Shown here in pieces: positions 5,475-7,628 of a DNA stretch of 7,628 bases. Location: NCBI GenBank assembly GCA_027056215.1, contig JALULO010000127.1, positions 3,008 through 10,635 on the forward strand, given 5' to 3'. Below the pieces are notes generated by a model. That model saw nothing but the letters and a program-made list of their open reading frames with translations, was not told the DNA's origin and ran no database searches. Origin of the DNA: Campylobacterales bacterium. Its GTDB lineage: Bacteria; Campylobacterota; Campylobacteria; Campylobacterales; QNZT01. Made by a program: the position numbers and the translations under genes. The first letter of the stretch is position 1, and each line of letters opens with the position of its first letter.

Positions 5475-5892
5475 TGTTTTAGCACTAGCAGATATGAGTA
5501 GAGATGCTACAGGTATAGTAACTGATAGTGTAACAACACTTCAGTGGCAAGATGACTATAGTGACAATGGTGATGTTATAAAAATAGCCAACTGGAGAGG
5601 TGCTATAAACTACTGTGAAAATGAACTCTCTTTAGGAGGTCATAATGACTGGAGACTACCAAATAAAAATGAACTCTTGTCTATCGTTGATTACAACGAA
5701 TATAATCACTCTATAAATAAAGATGTTTTTCAAAATACCTCGAGCTACTATTATTGGAGTTATTGGAGTTCTACTACCAATGCCGACGATACCAGCCGTG
5801 CGTGGTATGTTAACTTCAGCGGTGGCCGCTCCTACTACTACGACGGTAAGACTGCTAACAACTATGTTCGTTGTGTGAGGTCAGGACAATAG
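5440..5892 (+). CDS. Small secreted DUF1566 protein, second DGR variable protein
   Basis: 150 residues. Residues 1-17 (MKKILLVLIGVSVLALA) are a Sec signal peptide, probably cut before DMS. The remainder is a minimal DUF1566/Lcl C-type-lectin-like domain: TLQWQDD (34-39), NWRGAINYCE (51-60), the core motif NDWRLPNKNELL (69-80), YWSSTT and the VRCVRSGQ end. It lacks the lipase and PKD parts of the upstream gene but shares its tail almost base for base. The last 43 codons plus nine bases are variable region VR2. The variable residues (T112, N114, D116, D117, S119, Y123, N125, G128, R130, Y132 and others) would form the ligand-facing surface of a C-lectin fold. A tandem YWS YWS at residues 105-110 is unusual. 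It was probably the last gene of the DGR operon. The binding target is unknown. Confidence 0.88.
   Translation: MKKILLVLIGVSVLALADMSRDATGIVTDSVTTLQWQDDYSDNGDVIKIANWRGAINYCENELSLGGHNDWRLPNKNELLSIVDYNEYNHSINKDVFQNTSSYYYWSYWSSTTNADDTSRAWYVNFSGGRSYYYDGKTANNYVRCVRSGQ
5752..5769 (+). repeat. 9-base tandem duplication at the VR2 start
   Basis: TATTGGAGT occurs twice back to back (5752-5760, 5761-5769), giving YWS YWS in the protein; VR1 has a single copy. It falls exactly where DNA identity between the two VRs begins, so it may be a scar of cDNA end joining or slippage. Confidence 0.7.
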
Positions 5893-5901
5893 GTTTTTGA
5901 T
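5761..5901 (+). repeat. DGR variable region 2 (VR2)
   Basis: The counterpart of 4493-4630: 113 of 138 aligned bases are identical, with one extra TAC codon in a run of three TAC (5833-5841). Coding sequence upstream of 5752 shows no comparable DNA identity to VP1, so the shared block has sharp edges. Differences avoid codon third positions (2 of 24 coding differences) and all fit adenine-templated change. The last 36 bases (5866-5901) form the conserved candidate IMH. Confidence 0.85.
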
Positions 5902-6024
5902 TTTTTGAACAACCACACAATGCAACAATGGGGGTCACAATAAACAACAGAAGTGGGGTCAGGTGATAACCAATAACCGAACCTCTTTTTGCTACCATAT
6001 TATAAACCAAAATAGGAATATAAC

Positions 6025-6087
6025 ATGGCAAGAAAACCGAGGCTCACCATTTCAAGATGTCATCATATAATTTTTGAAGAAATTTAG
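6025..6087 (+). pseudogene. N-terminal scrap of a REP-associated (Y1/IS200-like) transposase
   Basis: ATG 6025 starts MARKPRL, a very common beginning of REP-associated tyrosine transposases (RAYT). The frame then drifts and stops at TAG 6085 after 20 residues. Homology seems to end near 6045, where a minus-strand remnant begins, so two fragments appear joined there. No HUH motif or catalytic Tyr is present. The preceding GGGGTCAGG at 5955 fits the upstream region of such elements. It is not functional; identification from seven residues is tentative. Confidence 0.45.
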
Positions 6088-6193
6088 CTGTTTCCCCTCG
6101 ATTGTCCTTTTTCTCATCTACTATTACTCTATGTTCTTTACCTGCTGTTTTTAAGGTGATTGGGAAGTCTAGGAGTCTATCGGATTCATCTGA
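6044..6193 (-). pseudogene. Unidentified C-terminal gene fragment
   Basis: On the minus strand a 49-codon frame runs from just after a TAA (6194-6196) to a TGA at 6044-6046. It includes DFPITLKTAGKEHRVIVDE, then a Lys/Asp-rich stretch, and ends KLYDDILKW. The residue mix is protein-like and it has no start codon, so it looks like the C-terminal end of a decayed gene. I do not recognise the family. It overlaps the transposase scrap head-on. Confidence 0.35.
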
Positions 6194-6252
6194 TTAATGT
6201 TGCAGCCCATCAAGCATGAATTATATTTTAATAGGTCGTTAAGTACAAACAG

Positions 6253-6281
6253 TATAAAATAGACGAAATAGACAATAAGGA
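6253..6281 (+). promoter_or_regulatory. Toxin-antitoxin promoter region, operator-like repeat and RBS
   Basis: TATAAA at 6253-6258 could be a -10 element; no good -35 is visible. Directly after it, AAATAGAC occurs twice (6257-6264 and 6266-6273), nine bases apart, a possible binding site for the antitoxin-toxin complex that usually represses its own promoter. AAGGA at 6277-6281 lies six bases before ATG 6288. Confidence 0.35.
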
Positions 6282-6287
6282 CAAAAT

Positions 6288-6545
6288 ATGAAAATGATTA
6301 CTGCAAGTGACTTAAAACAAAATAGTGCAAAACTTCAAGATGCGTTAAGAGGAGATTTATTAGTGACCAAAAGAGATAAACCTTTTGTGGTTGTTATGGA
6401 TTATGAAAAATATAAACTCATCGAGCGATATATCCATAAAATTGTCAATGATGAAACCTATAGAGCTATAGATAATCTTGAAAATGATAGAGAAATAGAA
6501 ATATATCACTCAAAAGATGATCTCTTTAAGGATTTGGGATTGTAA
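6288..6545 (+). CDS. Phd/YefM-type antitoxin
   Basis: 85 residues. The N-terminal ~45 residues (MITASDLKQNSAKLQDALRG, then LLVTKRDKPFVVVMDYEKY) have the Phd/YefM layout: a first strand, a helix with an R/N-x-x-A-K-L-type core, the beta-hairpin with K-x-x-KPF/AVV, and Y-E-x-Y. This part dimerises and binds the operator. The acidic C-terminal tail (residues ~55-85) should wrap the toxin and block it. Two in-frame ATGs (6288 and 6294) are possible; the first is better spaced from AAGGA at 6277. The TAA stop is followed at once by the toxin ATG, so translation is probably coupled. YafQ toxins are often paired with DinJ-type antitoxins; here the partner is Phd-like, one of several known combinations. 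Autoregulation is inferred. Confidence 0.85.
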   Translation: MKMITASDLKQNSAKLQDALRGDLLVTKRDKPFVVVMDYEKYKLIERYIHKIVNDETYRAIDNLENDREIEIYHSKDDLFKDLGL

Positions 6546-6833
6546 ATGTTGGAGATAAAACTTGATAAACAGTTTAAAAAAGATATCAAACGGGATCAAA
6601 AATCAGGAAAATATAACGCAGATGATTTTTTAGAACTTAAAAGAGTTATGGATTTTCTTATCGAAGAGCAACCTCTTGATGAAAAATATTTGGAACATAA
6701 ACTCATAGGCGATTGGCGGGGTTATTTAGAATGCCATATTAAACCAAATTGGCTTTTGATTTATAAAATTGAAAAAGCATTAATAAAATTTGCTAGGATT
6801 GGAACACATCAACAACTTTTTAAAAAGTATTGA
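6546..6833 (+). CDS. YafQ-family (RelE/ParE superfamily) mRNA interferase toxin
   Basis: 95 residues, start directly after the antitoxin stop (TAA ATG, no gap). The sequence follows YafQ closely: FKKDIKR at the start, PLDEKYLEHKLIGDWRGYLE, CHIKPNWLLIYKIE and ARIGTHQQLF at the end. YafQ toxins cut mRNA in the ribosomal A site. The active-site positions of E. coli YafQ have equivalents here one number higher: H51, H64, W69, R84, H88, F92. The exception is the Asp next to the Trp, normally in DWLLIY, which is Asn68. This could lower or abolish cleavage, or be tolerated; the other key residues are kept. The antitoxin-toxin order is conventional. Neighbouring transposase debris suggests the module came with accessory DNA or stabilises it. 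Confidence 0.87.
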   Translation: MLEIKLDKQFKKDIKRDQKSGKYNADDFLELKRVMDFLIEEQPLDEKYLEHKLIGDWRGYLECHIKPNWLLIYKIEKALIKFARIGTHQQLFKKY

Positions 6834-7018
6834 AACAATGAGGAACTATGAACAATATGAGCTGATAACCAATATATTGAAATAGACGAAGATATCTCAC
6901 TTATATGGTATTATCCAGTACAAATTCTCACATAAGCTTTTAGCCTCCTAACAAGAAGTGAAGTCTAGACAACAACAATGTTATCAAGGAAAGATTGCTA
7001 TCGCAACTTATAATTAAA

Positions 7019-7033
7019 AGAAAATAATTATCC
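7019..7033 (+). promoter_or_regulatory. Fur-box-like site 1
   Basis: GAAAATAATTATCC at 7020-7033 matches the second site at 7065-7078 with one change. Read as a 7-1-7 element (7019-7033) it fits 11 of 14 positions of the Fur consensus TGATAAT-N-ATTATCA. A function in iron or peroxide control of the ferritin-like gene is inferred. Confidence 0.45.
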
Positions 7034-7050
7034 TTTAAGATATTTTACTG

Positions 7051-7056
7051 TACAAT
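7051..7056 (+). promoter_or_regulatory. Possible -10 element of the ferritin-like gene
   Basis: TACAAT at 7051-7056 preceded by TG, lying between the two Fur-like sites; no clear -35. If used, transcription would start about at the second Fur-like box, so a bound regulator would block RNA polymerase. Confidence 0.3.
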
Positions 7057-7061
7057 TTCAT

Positions 7062-7080
7062 ATGGAAAATGATTATCCAT
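7062..7080. promoter_or_regulatory. Fur-box-like palindrome, site 2
   Basis: ATGGAAAATGATTATCCAT is a near-perfect 19-base palindrome. Its inner 7-1-7 part (7064-7078) matches the Fur consensus at 11 of 14 positions. It lies 27 bases before the ATG at 7108, next to the probable -10. The related metalloregulator PerR is an alternative binder. Confidence 0.5.
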
Positions 7081-7107
7081 AAATAAATATAGTTAAAAGG
7101 ATATCGT

Positions 7108-7617
7108 ATGGCAGTTCGTGGAAATTCTATTATTAAAGGTATAGAGATTGAAGAAGTTATCAAACTACTAAATAAAGCATATGCTGATGAATGGTTGGCG
7201 TATTATCAGTATTATATAGAATCTAAAGTGATTAAAGGGATTATGAAAGATGCTGCGATTACTGAACTAGATCAGCATGCGACAGATGAACTAAGACATG
7301 CAGACATGATTTCCGGAAGAATTTTACAACTAGGTGGAATACCATTGTTAAATCCAAAAGATTGGTTTACACATACAAACTGTGGTTATGAAGCACCATC
7401 AAACTTCGATGTAGTTGGGATTTTAGAGGATGCGATAAAAGGTGAACAATGTGCTATCAGTACATATTCAGATTTAGCAGAGTTGACAAAAGATAAAGAT
7501 ATCGTAACATATGATATCGTGAGTCAGATATTGGCAGATGAAGTGGAACATGAAGAAGATTTACAAGCACTTCATGATGATATCACTGAATTTGTTGAAA
7601 GTATTAAAAACCGATAA
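7108..7617 (+). CDS. Dps-like/ferritin-like di-iron protein (possible DPSL type)
   Basis: 169 residues, four-helix bundle. The ferritin-type di-iron ligands are all present: E28 (ADEW), E61 with H64 (DELRH), E113 (GEQ), and E145 with H148 (DEVEH). They would oxidise Fe(II) with oxygen or peroxide and store the iron in a cage. Two Cys (C92, C115) lie around the fourth-ligand region. Dps-like proteins with bacterioferritin-type sites (DPSL, thioferritins) carry such a Cys pair, and the length fits them, so DPSL is my first choice over bacterioferritin (no clear heme Met). It acts in the cytoplasm in iron storage and peroxide defence. AAAAGGA at 7095-7101 precedes ATG 7108 by six bases. The gene appears monocistronic and probably iron- or peroxide-regulated through the two upstream boxes. 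It ends 11 bases before the window end, so no terminator can be seen. Confidence 0.88.
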   Translation: MAVRGNSIIKGIEIEEVIKLLNKAYADEWLAYYQYYIESKVIKGIMKDAAITELDQHATDELRHADMISGRILQLGGIPLLNPKDWFTHTNCGYEAPSNFDVVGILEDAIKGEQCAISTYSDLAELTKDKDIVTYDIVSQILADEVEHEEDLQALHDDITEFVESIKNR

Positions 7618-7628
7618 GTATACCAAAT

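Larger units (their letters stand above)
5893..6287. other. 395-base intergenic stretch with mobile-element debris
   Basis: No intact gene is present. The left part holds the end of VR2 homology (to 5901), an A-rich stretch, and two GGGGTCA motifs (5931-5937 and 5955-5961) of the kind seen near REP-associated transposases. Then come a transposase start fragment (6025-6045) and an open minus-strand frame (6044-6193). The right end contains the probable promoter of the toxin-antitoxin pair. No convincing terminator for the DUF1566 gene is seen. Confidence 0.5.
6834..7107. other. Intergenic region between toxin and ferritin-like gene
   Basis: No intact gene. A frame at 6861-6934 (ending in IDEDISLIWYYPVQILT) and a 15-codon ATG frame at 6838 look protein-like but match nothing I know; they may be debris. 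AAATAGACGA near 6880 repeats a motif of the toxin-antitoxin promoter. The right half contains two Fur-like boxes and the promoter of the next gene. Confidence 0.4.

Noticed and set aside
5926..5960. A-rich, AAC-containing stretch considered as a DGR template repeat
   Set aside because: It lacks the invariant VR blocks (CGTGCGTGG, GTTCGTTGTGTG) expected in a TR. The AAC-rich bits at 5219-5232 and 6968-6982 fail for the same reason. No TR is present in the window.

Overview
The window is AT-rich bacterial DNA. Its gene types (secreted PKD and DUF1566 proteins, a YafQ-type toxin-antitoxin pair, a Dps/ferritin-like protein behind Fur-like boxes) fit a sulfur- or hydrogen-oxidising Campylobacterota relative such as Sulfurimonas or Sulfurovum. 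That placement is inferred from style and composition only. No rRNA, tRNA or CRISPR is visible.

Layout. Positions 1-558 hold a short leader ORF and a VanZ-like membrane protein. Positions 588-4621 hold what looks like one very large secreted gene split by a -1 frameshift in an A7 tract at 1536-1542: signal peptide, PKD domain, alpha/beta-hydrolase (lipase) with an AHSMG nucleophile elbow, second PKD domain, and a C-terminal DUF1566/C-type-lectin-like domain. Positions 4675-4776 carry the start of an Avd gene of a diversity-generating retroelement (DGR). It is cut off by a repeat-bounded cassette (4781-5325) that carries an S23-type four-helix-bundle gene. Directly after the cassette, 5343-5435 encodes what looks like the last ~30 residues of a DGR-type reverse transcriptase. 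Positions 5440-5892 encode a second, small secreted DUF1566 protein.

Main result. The ends of the two DUF1566 genes (4493-4630 and 5761-5901) are near-identical in DNA, and they differ almost only at first and second codon positions. Every difference can be explained by an adenine in a lost template. That is the footprint of DGR adenine mutagenesis. The order VP1(VR1) - avd' - [cassette] - 'RT - VP2(VR2) is a classic DGR locus from which the rest of avd, the template repeat and most of the RT are missing. I read it as a dead or trans-dependent DGR with two frozen variable proteins, one of them fused to a secreted lipase.

Positions 5893-6287 have no intact gene: they hold REP-associated transposase debris and a minus-strand coding remnant. 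Positions 6288-6833 are a Phd/YefM-YafQ toxin-antitoxin pair with an Asp-to-Asn change at a key toxin position. Positions 7108-7617 encode a di-iron Dps-like/ferritin-like protein preceded by two Fur-box-like sites.
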